A program made the position numbers and the translations under genes. From contig NZ_JACHDO010000001.1 of the NCBI RefSeq assembly GCF_014201115.1, forward strand, positions 7,440,001 through 7,504,000: a DNA stretch of 64,000 nucleotides, in the 5' to 3' direction. The notes under the pieces are model-generated. The model saw nothing but the letters and a program-made list of their open reading frames with translations, was not told where the DNA came from and ran no database searches. Shown piece by piece: positions 29,612-37,640 of this stretch (its first letter is position 1; each line of letters begins with the position of its first letter). Origin of the DNA: Nocardiopsis metallicus (lineage in GTDB: Bacteria; Actinomycetota; Actinomycetes; Streptosporangiales; Streptosporangiaceae).

Positions 29612-30283
29612 GTGGCAATTCGTACTGTGGTGTTCGACGTCGGCGAGACACTCATCGACGAGACGCGGATCTTCGCGCGCTGGGCGGACCGTTTCGCGAT
29701 CCCGCACATGGCGTTCTTCGGCACCATCGGCGGTGTGATCGCCTCGGGCGGCACCCTCACCGACGGGTTCCGCCTGCTCGTGCCCGGGTTCGACCTGGAG
29801 GCCGAGAGCGCCCGCTGGCGGGCCGAGGAGCCCGACGGTGAGCGCGAGCACTTCACCGAACGCGACCTCTACCCCGACGTGCGCTCCGCCTTCAAGACCA
29901 TGCGCGCGGCCGGGTTGTCCCTGGTGATCGCGGGCAACCAGCCGCCCGAGGCAGGTCCGGCCCTGGCCGCCATGGACCTGGGGGTCGACGGCATCGGGAT
30001 CTCCGACGACTGGGGGGTGGCCAAGCCCCAGCCGGAGTTCTTCGACCGGACCCTGGAGCTGGCCGCGCGGAGCCGCCCCGGACTGGCCGCCGAGGAGATC
30101 CTCTACGTCGGCGACCGCGTCGACAACGACGTCCTGCCCGCCGGTCGGGCCGGGATGGCCACCGCCCTGCTGCGCCGCGGCATCTACGGCTACCGCCACT
30201 CCGCCACCCCCGAGGCCCGCAGCGCCGACGTCGTCGCCGACGACCTCCACCAGCTCGCCGACTGGCTCACCGCCCGCGGCTGA
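29612..30283 (+). CDS. HAD-superfamily hydrolase
   Basis: 223 residues from GTG 29612. Motif I reads FDVGETLID, with the nucleophile Asp9 but Gly11 in place of the usual second Asp, so phosphatase acid-base chemistry may be altered. VIAGNQ is motif II-like, and KPQPEFF with YVGDRVDNDV are motifs III and IV. A cap domain lies between about 20 and 85. Substrate unknown. It stands between nrtR and the ABC transporter operon. Confidence 0.8.
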   Translation: MAIRTVVFDVGETLIDETRIFARWADRFAIPHMAFFGTIGGVIASGGTLTDGFRLLVPGFDLEAESARWRAEEPDGEREHFTERDLYPDVRSAFKTMRAAGLSLVIAGNQPPEAGPALAAMDLGVDGIGISDDWGVAKPQPEFFDRTLELAARSRPGLAAEEILYVGDRVDNDVLPAGRAGMATALLRRGIYGYRHSATPEARSADVVADDLHQLADWLTARG

Positions 30284-30459
30284 CCCGCGTGTCGTCGCGC
30301 CCCGTCCCGGGGCCTCCCCGGTACCCTCCCAGCACGTCCCAGTGGCGGCTGACTCCCCATGCTGCCCGTTTGATCCCCAATCCTGGGGGAAACAGTGCAC
30401 ATCTGCGCATGCTCCCCAGCGGGAACACGCACCGGCCCCCGAACGGAGACGACCCCGCG

Positions 30460-31575
30460 ATGATCACATTCGAGGGCGCCGCCAAGTTCTATCCGGACGG
30501 CACCGTCGCCGTCGCCCACCTGGACCTCACCGTGGAGACGGGCAAGACCACCGTCTTCGTCGGCCCCTCCGGCAGCGGCAAGACCACCTCCCTGCGGATG
30601 ATCAACCGCATGGTCGAGCCCACCGGCGGTACCATCCGCGTCGACGGCGCCGACATCCGTGACCAGAACCCGGCCCAGCTGCGCCGCTCCATCGGCTACG
30701 TCATCCAGCAGGCGGGCCTCTTCCCGCACCGCACCGTCCTGGACAACATCGCCACGGTGCCCCTGCTGCTGGGCTGGCGGCGCTCCAGGGCCCGCGCGCG
30801 GGCTCTCGAACTCATGGACCTGGTCGGGCTGGAACCGGCCCAGGCCAAGCGCTACCCGCACCAGCTCTCCGGCGGACAGCAGCAGCGGGTGGGCGTCGCC
30901 CGCGCGTTGGCGGCCGACCCGCCGATCCTGCTCATGGACGAGCCCTTCAGCGCCGTGGACCCGGTGGTGCGCACCAGCCTCCAGGACGAGCTGATCCGCC
31001 TCCAGCAGGAGCTGCACAAGACCATCGTGTTCGTCACCCACGACATCGACGAGGCGGTGCGGCTGGGCGACAGGATCGCGGTCTTCCGGCCCGGCGGGGA
31101 GCTCGCCCAGTACGACGCCCCCGAGCGGTTGCTCGCCGAACCCGTGGACGCCTTCGTGGAGTCCTTCATCGGCTACGACCGCGGAGTGCGCCGCCTGTCC
31201 TTCTTCCCCGCCAGCGGGCTCTCCCTGCGCGAGGACGTGGTCTTCGACGACGAGGACCGGGTGGAGCGGGCCCAGACCCTGGTCGCCGGGGAGAACGAGC
31301 CCTGGGCGCTGGTCGTGGACGCCGAACGCATGCCCAAGGGGTGGGTCAGCGCCGAGCAGCTCGACCGGGCCCCCAGCGGGGTGCCCCTGGGCTCGCTGGA
31401 CCTGGCGCCCTACGGCCACACCTTCGACGTCGGCGCGGACTCGCTGCGGGCCGCCCTGGACGCCGCGGTGCTCTCACCCGCGGGCCGGGCGGTCGGCGTG
31501 GACGAGGAGGGCCGGGTGGTCGGCGTGGTCTCCCAGAACGACCTGGGCGCCGCCATCTGGTCGGTGTCCGAGTGA
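30460..31575 (+). CDS. Osmoprotectant ABC transporter ATP-binding protein (OpuCA/ProV-like)
   Basis: 371 residues. Walker A GPSGSGKT (35-42), Q-loop region QQAGLFPHRTV, signature LSGGQQQRVG (about 135), Walker B ILLMDEPFSAVDP and H-loop THDIDEAV are intact. The C-terminal region ends in a CBS-like segment (AVGVDEEGRVVGVVSQNDL), usual for glycine betaine/choline/carnitine importers. The start ATG has GGAG upstream. Its stop overlaps the GTG of the next permease (GTGA), so translation is coupled. It energises uptake of a quaternary-amine solute. Confidence 0.92.
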   Translation: MITFEGAAKFYPDGTVAVAHLDLTVETGKTTVFVGPSGSGKTTSLRMINRMVEPTGGTIRVDGADIRDQNPAQLRRSIGYVIQQAGLFPHRTVLDNIATVPLLLGWRRSRARARALELMDLVGLEPAQAKRYPHQLSGGQQQRVGVARALAADPPILLMDEPFSAVDPVVRTSLQDELIRLQQELHKTIVFVTHDIDEAVRLGDRIAVFRPGGELAQYDAPERLLAEPVDAFVESFIGYDRGVRRLSFFPASGLSLREDVVFDDEDRVERAQTLVAGENEPWALVVDAERMPKGWVSAEQLDRAPSGVPLGSLDLAPYGHTFDVGADSLRAALDAAVLSPAGRAVGVDEEGRVVGVVSQNDLGAAIWSVSE

Positions 31576-32441
31576 TCGCCGTGGAGGGCGGGAACTGGGC
31601 GCTCGGCGCCTGGGAGTGGATCACCCGGGTCACCGAGTGGGGTGCGGCCAACTGGAGCTACCCCGACGAGCCCAACCGGGGCATCTGGCCCCGGCTGCTC
31701 GAACACATGCGCCTGGCCTACCTCTCCATCCTCATCGGCCTGGCCGTCGCGCTGCCCCTGGGGCTGGCGTGCGCGCGCTGGGGGCGGCTGTACCCGCCGG
31801 TGCTCACCGGCGTGAACGTGCTCTACGCGGTGCCCTCGATCGCGCTGTTCTTCCTCATGCTGCCCTACACCGGGTTCAGCGACTGGACCGCGATCGTGCC
31901 GCTGTCCCTGTACACACTGGTCATCCTGCTGCCCAACGTGGTGGACGGGCTGCGCCAGGTCCCCGACCACGTGCGCCAGGCGGCGGTCGCGATGGGTTTC
32001 GGCCCGCTCCGGCGCCTGCTCACCGTGGAGATGCCGGTGGCGGTCCCGGTGGTCATCGCCGGGCTGCGGGTGGCCTCGGTGGCCACCATCAGCATGGTCA
32101 GCGTCGCCTCCCTGGTGGGACTGGGCGGGTTGGGCCAGCTCATCCTCAGCGACGGGTTCCGCCGCCAGTTCGACGCGCCCATCGTGGTCGGCATCGTCCT
32201 GGTGGTCCTGCTGGCGTTCGTCACCGACGCCCTGCTGGTGGTCGCCCAGTACCTGCTGACCCCCTGGAACCGGGGTAACGGTGGATCGGGCCGGGCGCGG
32301 CGGCCGGGCCGCGGACGCTCGCGCCAACGGGCCGTGGTGGCCACCGGGACCCCCGTCGGCGCCAGGGCCGCCGCCGTGCGGGGCGCCACCGCCCGCACCG
32401 CCACGGCACAGGGCCCGAACCAAGCCACCGCGGGGGAGTGA
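31572..32441 (+). CDS. Osmoprotectant ABC transporter permease 1
   Basis: 289 residues from the GTG overlapping the ATPase stop. About six membrane helices with the permease-ATPase contact loop QAAVAMGFGPLRRLLTVEMP (EAA-like motif). Long basic/Ala-rich tail after the last helix (residues about 235-289), unusual in length and probably cytoplasmic. It pairs with the second permease, 2 bp downstream, to form the channel. Confidence 0.9.
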   Translation: MIAVEGGNWALGAWEWITRVTEWGAANWSYPDEPNRGIWPRLLEHMRLAYLSILIGLAVALPLGLACARWGRLYPPVLTGVNVLYAVPSIALFFLMLPYTGFSDWTAIVPLSLYTLVILLPNVVDGLRQVPDHVRQAAVAMGFGPLRRLLTVEMPVAVPVVIAGLRVASVATISMVSVASLVGLGGLGQLILSDGFRRQFDAPIVVGIVLVVLLAFVTDALLVVAQYLLTPWNRGNGGSGRARRPGRGRSRQRAVVATGTPVGARAAAVRGATARTATAQGPNQATAGE

Positions 32442-32442
32442 C

Positions 32443-33123
32443 ATGGACATCCTGAACGAACTCGCGGCGTGGTTCGCCGACCCCGCGCAGTGGACCGGCC
32501 CCGCCGGCATCCCCGCCCGTATGGGCGAACACGTCTACTACTCGCTGCTGGGCCTGCTGATCTCGGCGGCCATCGCGGTACCGATCGGCCTGCTCACCGG
32601 ACACACCGGGGTGGGCGGCTTCTTCAGCGCGAGCCTGGCCAACTTCGCCCGCGCCCTGCCCACCATCGGCGTGCTGTTCCTGATCGTGCTGGCCGCCGGG
32701 ATCGGCCTGGTCCCCGTCGTCGCCGCGCTGGTGGCGCTGGCCGTACCGCCGATCCTGGTCAACACGCACGAGGGGGTGCGCGGCGTCGAGCCCCGACTCA
32801 AGGACGCCGCCCTGGGCATGGGCATGCGCGGCCACGAGGTCCTGTTCAAACTCGAACTCCCGGTGGCGACACCGCTCATCCTGATCGGGATGCGTACCGC
32901 CGCCGTCCAGGTGGTGGCCACGGCCACCATCGCCGCCTACGTGGGGGTGGGCGGCCTCGGCCGCTACATCGTCGACGGCCAGGCCCGCCAGGACCTGACG
33001 ATGATGCTGGGCGGTTCCGTGCTCGTGGTGGCGCTGGCCGTGGTCACCACGCTCCTGTTCGCCGGGCTGCGACGGCTCCTCGTCGCTCCCGGACTGCGCT
33101 CCGAAGCCGCGGCGGCGCGCTGA
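32443..33123 (+). CDS. Osmoprotectant ABC transporter permease 2
   Basis: 226 residues. Hydrophobic helices including GLLISAAIAVPIGLLTG, ANFARALPTIGVLFLIVLA and the EAA-like loop DAALGMGMRGHEVLFKLELP, then AAYVGVGGLGRYI as in OpuCB/OpuCD and ProW. It is one base removed from the preceding stop, and the substrate-binding lipoprotein follows at 33182. Confidence 0.91.
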   Translation: MDILNELAAWFADPAQWTGPAGIPARMGEHVYYSLLGLLISAAIAVPIGLLTGHTGVGGFFSASLANFARALPTIGVLFLIVLAAGIGLVPVVAALVALAVPPILVNTHEGVRGVEPRLKDAALGMGMRGHEVLFKLELPVATPLILIGMRTAAVQVVATATIAAYVGVGGLGRYIVDGQARQDLTMMLGGSVLVVALAVVTTLLFAGLRRLLVAPGLRSEAAAAR

Positions 33124-33181
33124 CCGGGTGGCCTTCGGACACCACCCGACAAGCGAAGGTTCCCAGAGAGAAGGTTTGGAC

Positions 33182-34072
33182 ATGCACAAGAAGCTCGCCC
33201 TCATTGGGCTTCCACTCGTGGTGCTCCTCAGCGCGTGCGGTGGCAGCGACCCCTTCGAGGAGGAGGGCGGCGAAGGGGGCACGGTCGTCATCGGTTCGGC
33301 CGACTTCCCCGAGAGCAGCCTGCTCGCCGAGCTGTACGGCCGGGCCATGGCAGCCGAGGGCGTCGACGTCGAGTACCGGCTCAACATCGGCAGCCGCGAG
33401 GTGTACTACTCGCAGATCGAGTCGGGCAACCTGTCGGTCTTCCCCGAGTACAACGGTGCCACCCTGGCCTACCTCGACGACGACGCGCCCAGCACCGACC
33501 CCGAGGAGACCAACCGCCTGGTCGAGGAGGCCCTGCCCGACGGTCTGGAGATCCTGGACTCCTCCAGCGCGGAGAACAAGGACTCCGTCAGCGTCACCAG
33601 CGAGGTCGCCGACGAGTACGGCCTGACCACCCTCGCCGACCTGGCCGACGCCGCCGACGGGCTGGTCCTGGGCGGTCCGCCCGAGTTCGAGACCCGCCAC
33701 CAGGGCGTGGTGGGCCTGGAGTCGGTCTACGGGGTCGAGTTCGGCGAGTTCCGCTCGCTGGAGGTCGCCCTGCTGACCCAGGCGCTCCTGGACGACGACA
33801 TCCAGGCCGCGAACCTGTTCACGACCGACCCGCAGATCGCGGTGGAGGACTTCGTGGTCCTGGAGGACCCGGAGAACCTCTTCGGTTCGCAGAACATCAC
33901 CCCGGTCATCAACAGCGACCAGGTCGACGACACCGCGCGCGCCGCCCTGAACGCCGTCTCCGCGGCCCTGACCACGGAGGAGCTCACCCAGCTCAACGAA
34001 CGCGTCATCATCCAGAACGAGAACGCCGCGGACGTCGCCCAGGAGTGGCTCGAGGAACAGGGCCTGGCCTGA
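33182..34072 (+). CDS. Osmoprotectant-binding lipoprotein (OpuAC/OsmX-like)
   Basis: 296 residues with a lipoprotein signal: MHKKLALIGLPLVVLLSAC, lipidated Cys19. The mature part begins acidic and Gly-rich, then VVIGSADFPESSLLAELYGR, the substrate-binding lobe start of the QAT-type binding proteins, and VFPEYNGATLAYL. It captures the solute outside the membrane for the two permeases. Last gene of a four-gene operon. A hairpin follows at 34106-34151. Confidence 0.92.
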   Translation: MHKKLALIGLPLVVLLSACGGSDPFEEEGGEGGTVVIGSADFPESSLLAELYGRAMAAEGVDVEYRLNIGSREVYYSQIESGNLSVFPEYNGATLAYLDDDAPSTDPEETNRLVEEALPDGLEILDSSSAENKDSVSVTSEVADEYGLTTLADLADAADGLVLGGPPEFETRHQGVVGLESVYGVEFGEFRSLEVALLTQALLDDDIQAANLFTTDPQIAVEDFVVLEDPENLFGSQNITPVINSDQVDDTARAALNAVSAALTTEELTQLNERVIIQNENAADVAQEWLEEQGLA

Positions 34073-34105
34073 CCAGCGGCCTGACCCTCCAGCTATGACA
34101 GTAGA

Positions 34106-34151
34106 GGCCCCGGAACCGAACTCTCGGGAGGCTGTTGGTTGGTTCCGGGGC
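34106..34151 (+). terminator. Hairpin after the osmoprotectant operon
   Basis: GCCCCGGAACC (34107-34117) pairs with GGTTCCGGGGC (34141-34151) around a 23-nt loop. The long loop makes this a weaker terminator call; its right half is also part of the repeat arm described next. Confidence 0.5.
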
Positions 34152-34189
34152 GGGGCCCGTGTGCGGCCTGCGGTTGTCGTTGTGTGCGG

Positions 34190-34285
34190 CCTGGGGCCTG
34201 GGGTCCGGGGCCTGGGGTCTGGGGTCTGCGGCCTGGGGTCCGGGGTCTGCGGTCTGGGGCCTGGGGTCTGCGGTTCGGGTTGGGG
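34190..34285 (+). repeat. G-rich degenerate heptamer tract
   Basis: About twelve imperfect repeats of CTGGGGT/CCGGGGC with many GGGG runs on the plus strand. It meets the spacing rule for G-quadruplex formation. The mirrored arm near 36950-36990 keeps only a few such units. Confidence 0.75.
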
Positions 34286-34344
34286 TTCCCCGTTTCCCGC
34301 CGCGTGATGGTGGCCGTCTGCGCTGCGCGCGTCAAGGTCGTTCG

Positions 34345-34354
34345 TCCTCGCTTC
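34345..34354. repeat. Target-site duplication, left copy
   Basis: TCCTCGCTTC, repeated at 36168-36177 directly after the other end of the IS4-type element. Confidence 0.9.
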
Positions 34355-36167
34355 CAATGCCGTTTAGTTAAGGGACAGGCTGAGCTGTCAACCCCGAACT
34401 CGCCCACCGTGGCGCCAGGGTGTAACGGCCTCGAGCGATCCGTTGCAGGAACCCTTCCTGGACCCACACGCCCATCTGCGTGGCCAGACTCCGGTAATGG
34501 GGATAACCCAAAGCCCGAGCCACCTCGATCGGGCTCCAACCTCGGTCTGGACCAGAACCCAACAGGCGCATCGTGCGCTCCTTGGACCCACCAGGGCGGA
34601 TTCCAGGTGCCAGCGGTTGAGCTGCGGACTGTTTGGGGCCCACCACGGCCCCAGGCGCAGGGGCCAAGATCTCCAACTCCACTTTCTGCACCTGGTGGGT
34701 GGCGAGCGGCCGCTCGGGATCGGCGTAGCCGTAACGCAACTGAGGACACTTGACCTTGCGCGCGCTGATCCGAGCACGGCGGGCCGGGAGCAGGTTGTCC
34801 AACACCGCCTGAACGATGCTTCCGCCCCGGCCGGGATCGTCATCGTCGGGCAGCACCTGCTGGGCAGTGATGACCTGACATCGGGCGGTGTTCAGGGCAG
34901 TGGTGAACCCAGCCCGATCGGCGTGGGTGCCCGGCCGGGACTCCACCGCCTCGACCATGGCCATGCGCAGCGCTTGGTAGAGCGCCAACAGGGCCCACAC
35001 CTCCTGCTCCAGGCCGACCGGGTCCTGGGAGCGCAACACGCGACGGTGCAGCAGGGTATGGCGCAGGGAGTAGAAGGCCGATTCGATCTCCCAGCGTTCG
35101 TGGTAGAGGGCCAGCAGCTGTGGGGCGGGGTCGGTGCGGTGGTCGAGCAGGGTGGTGGCCAGCCGGTACACGCCCCTGGCCTGCTGCCCGTCCTGGGTGG
35201 TGGCGGTGATGCGGGCTTCGATGACGCGGAGTTTGAGCCCGTCCAGGTGGGTGAGGTAGGAGCCGTCCGGTAGCAGGGTTTCCACCCGGGGGCGGCGGCG
35301 TGGGTGCAAACGGATCAGGAGTTGGGCTCCGGTGGTGGCGAGCTCGCCCAGGAAGGTGTTGCCTTGGTAGGCCTGGTCGGCCAGGACCAGCATCTGGGGG
35401 GTGAGCAGGCCCAGCAGGGGGCGGGCCTGGTCGGGTTCGCCGCTGGGGGCTCGGGTCAGGGTGGCTCCCAGCAGGGAGCGGGTGCCGGTCTCGCACAGGG
35501 TGGTGATCTGCAGGCGGGGGTAGCCTTCCACGCCTTGCTGGTAGTGGATTTTGCGGAGCCAGGTGAGGTTGCGTTCGCTGTCAGGGGCTTTGATCGAGTG
35601 GCAGGCGTCAAAGGCCACGGTGCGCCAGTGCCGGTAGCGGGTGCCGGGGGTCGCGGGTTGGGCCAAAGGAACCGCGAGGGTCTCGAAGAGGGTTTTGAAC
35701 GGGCCGGCTCCCAAACGTCGGCGTAGGTGGCTGAGGGCGGATTGGCTGGGGCGGGGCACGGGTAGGCCGTGCAGGCCTGCGACGAGGGTGTCCCAGACGC
35801 GGGCGTATCCCAGGTGGGGGAACAGGGTGAGGGCGAGCACGAAGTAGACGCCGACCCGTGAGGGCAGGCGGCGTAGTCGTTGTTGCTGGGTGCGGGTGTG
35901 TTCCAGGGCGGCGTCGATGAGGTCGAAGGGGAGGTAGCGGGTGAGCTCGCCCAGGTGGCCGGGGGCGTAGATTCCAGCGGCCACGGTGATCGTGCGGGTG
36001 GCAGAGGTTGTGGTGGTGGCATACTGGTCGGGCAACGGGGCCTCCGGGCGCAGGTGGATCTTGGTCGATTTCCTGCTTCTATCGGAGGTCCCGTTCTTTG
36101 TGCTGGGTGGTTGCGGGTGGTGTTACAGGCTTGACATCTGGCCTGAAGCGCTAACTAAACGGCATTG
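34355..36167 (-). mobile_element. IS4-family insertion sequence
   Basis: A 1,813-bp element with perfect 16-bp terminal inverted repeats CAATGCCGTTTAGTTA (34355-34370) and TAACTAAACGGCATTG (36152-36167). It is flanked by 10-bp direct repeats TCCTCGCTTC, within the range known for IS4-family elements. It carries one intact transposase gene on the minus strand and has inserted in the left arm of the inverted-repeat locus. Confidence 0.9.
34368..36035 (-). CDS. IS4-family transposase
   Basis: 555 residues from TTG 36035 (GGAGG ribosome-binding site 6 bp upstream). An IS4-type N-terminal domain (LTRYLPFDLIDAALEHT) is followed by the DDE domain: VAFDACHSIKAPD, LVLADQAYQGN and the YREK-like HERWEIESAFYSLRHTL. 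A C-terminal helix-turn-helix-like segment (GWSPIEVARALGYPHYRSLA) follows. The stop overlaps the left terminal repeat. The frame is intact, so the element may still move. Confidence 0.9.
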   Translation of the reverse strand: MPDQYATTTTSATRTITVAAGIYAPGHLGELTRYLPFDLIDAALEHTRTQQQRLRRLPSRVGVYFVLALTLFPHLGYARVWDTLVAGLHGLPVPRPSQSALSHLRRRLGAGPFKTLFETLAVPLAQPATPGTRYRHWRTVAFDACHSIKAPDSERNLTWLRKIHYQQGVEGYPRLQITTLCETGTRSLLGATLTRAPSGEPDQARPLLGLLTPQMLVLADQAYQGNTFLGELATTGAQLLIRLHPRRRPRVETLLPDGSYLTHLDGLKLRVIEARITATTQDGQQARGVYRLATTLLDHRTDPAPQLLALYHERWEIESAFYSLRHTLLHRRVLRSQDPVGLEQEVWALLALYQALRMAMVEAVESRPGTHADRAGFTTALNTARCQVITAQQVLPDDDDPGRGGSIVQAVLDNLLPARRARISARKVKCPQLRYGYADPERPLATHQVQKVELEILAPAPGAVVGPKQSAAQPLAPGIRPGGSKERTMRLLGSGPDRGWSPIEVARALGYPHYRSLATQMGVWVQEGFLQRIARGRYTLAPRWASSGLTAQPVP

Positions 36168-36177
36168 TCCTCGCTTC
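36168..36177. repeat. Target-site duplication, right copy
   Basis: TCCTCGCTTC, identical to 34345-34354. Confidence 0.9.
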
Positions 36178-36567
36178 GCTGCGGGCGCTCCACCTTGACT
36201 CGCTTCGCTACGACGGCGGTGGGCGGCTATCGGGAAACGGGGGAGGAGTGGTCGGGGCGGCAGGCGGGCCCCTAAAGGGGCCCAACGGCAACTGCGTGGC
36301 CTTCGGCCGGTGCCTTCCCCCGGCCGGAGCGCAACGCCTGGCCGTGTCGCGGCCGGTCATTCGCCCGAACGGACAAGCGGCGGCGAGGGAAGCAGTCTCC
36401 CCAGCCCTGCGGGGATCGGGGTGCGTGTCGCGGCCGGTCATGCGTGCCATCGGAGCGGCGGTGGTGAAGGTGGGGTTCAGCGCTGCGGTGTCGGCTCTGG
36501 GCAGGCCGGGGTGTCCGTAACCTGCGTCTGGGGTGGTCCGTTGCTTCCGAAACCCCTTCATTCCCGG

Positions 36568-36623
36568 TGATCTTGCTACCAGGGGCAAGTTCGGCGCCGA
36601 AGTTGCCCCTGGTAGCAAGATCA
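36568..36623. repeat. 56-bp palindrome at the centre of the inverted repeat
   Basis: Two 28-bp arms (36568-36595, 36596-36623) with no spacer and a single mismatched pair. The left arm begins TGATCTTGCTACCAGGGGC. As RNA or extruded DNA it would form a very stable hairpin or cruciform. No T-tract adjoins it. Confidence 0.9.
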
Positions 36624-37000
36624 TCTTTGAAAGGGGGGCCGAAACTGTGCCCGGGGGCTGGTGGGCTGCTGGTGGTGTTCGCTGGCACGGGTGACCGGCC
36701 GCGACACGCGGCCCGATCCGCCCCGGGCTGGGGAAGGCTCCGGCCGAAGGCCGGGGTGGTTGGGCCCTCTTGGGGCCCCGCCCCCGACCACACTCCCCCC
36801 GTTTCCCGATAGCCGCCAAACGCCGTCGTAGCGAAGCGGGTCAAGGTGGAGCGCCCGCAGCGAAGCGAGGACGAACGACCTTGACGCGCGCAGCGCAGAC
36901 GGCCACCATCGAGCGTCCGGAAACGGGGAACCGCGACCGCAACCCGAACCCCAGAGCCACAGCCCCAGGCCGCACACAGCCCCGCCCCGGACGCCCTAAC
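36596..37000. repeat. Right arm of the large imperfect inverted repeat
   Basis: Mirror of 34125-34354 plus 36178-36595. The best-conserved block is 36795-36910; the outer part (GGTTCCCC, GGTTCGGG and GCGGCCTGGGG units, inverted) also corresponds. The block between about 36630 and 36690 has diverged from its partner. The stretch to 37127 has no gene. Confidence 0.85.
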
Positions 37001-37127
37001 CGAGCCTGAGCCTGACGCAGAGAAGCCTTCGCGGGTCAGCCCCTCCGCTTCTCCGGGCCCCGGCGCTGCGGATTCGCCAGCAGCATCCCGAACCCTCGGT
37101 TCCGGGGCCCGCCTTGTCTGCGCCCCG

Positions 37128-37640
37128 TCAGTCCACCGCGTGGTAGCGCCCGTCCCAGCGGACCATCGCCGCCGCTGAGCGCCGCTCCGCACCCACCTCG
37201 GGCAGGCCCACCACGTCGGCGAAGAACACCACGTGGTCGCCGACCTCCACGCGCTGCCGCACCGAGCACTCCAGCGCGGACAGCGCCTCGTCCAGCACGA
37301 TCGCCCTGGTGCGCTCACCCCGGTGGTGGGGCACTCCGGACACCAGGAGCCGGGCGCTGGGCCGCCCCTCCGCGGAGAAGCGGCCCGCGATGGCGCGCTG
37401 GTCGGCGGCGAGCACGCTCACCGCGAACGCGCCCACCTCCTCGACCACCTCGGCCACGTACCCGTCCCCGGCCACGCTCAGCATCACCACCGGGGGATCC
37501 GCGGAGACCGACACCAGGGCGCTCACCGTCGCCCCGATGTCGTCGCGGCCGTCCGCGACGGTCACCACGGTCACCCCGGTCGGCAACAGCGCCATGGCCT
37601 CCAGGTAGGCGCCACCGTCAACGCTCAACGGATCTCCCAC
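37128..37640 (-). CDS. Flavin reductase family protein
   Basis: 170 residues. Flavin-reductase-like FMN-binding split barrel: LPTGVTVVTVADG at the N-terminus, ATVSALVSVSADPPVVMLSV (phosphate and flavin contacts) and a C-terminal GDHVVFFADVVGL. Such proteins supply reduced FMN or FAD to a partner monooxygenase, but no oxygenase adjoins it. The start overlaps the sppA stop by 16 bp, suggesting coupled translation. Confidence 0.85.
   Translation of the reverse strand: MGDPLSVDGGAYLEAMALLPTGVTVVTVADGRDDIGATVSALVSVSADPPVVMLSVAGDGYVAEVVEEVGAFAVSVLAADQRAIAGRFSAEGRPSARLLVSGVPHHRGERTRAIVLDEALSALECSVRQRVEVGDHVVFFADVVGLPEVGAERRSAAAMVRWDGRYHAVD

Larger units (their letters stand above)
34125..36595. repeat. 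Left arm of a large imperfect inverted repeat (interrupted by IS4-type element)
   Basis: Left half of a non-coding symmetric locus centred at 36595/36596. 34306-34354 is identical over 49 bp to the reverse complement of 36862-36910, and the continuation 36178-36243 matches 36795-36861 with only a few differences. A GTCAAGGT/ACCTTGAC dyad sits in the repeat unit. Further in, CGTGTCGCGGCCGGTCA occurs twice in this arm and once inverted in the other. No plausible gene is seen. Confidence 0.85.

Noticed and set aside
36168..37127. Short open frames in the inverted-repeat locus
   Set aside because: They read through repeated, palindromic sequence, lack ribosome-binding sites and are not conserved between the two arms.
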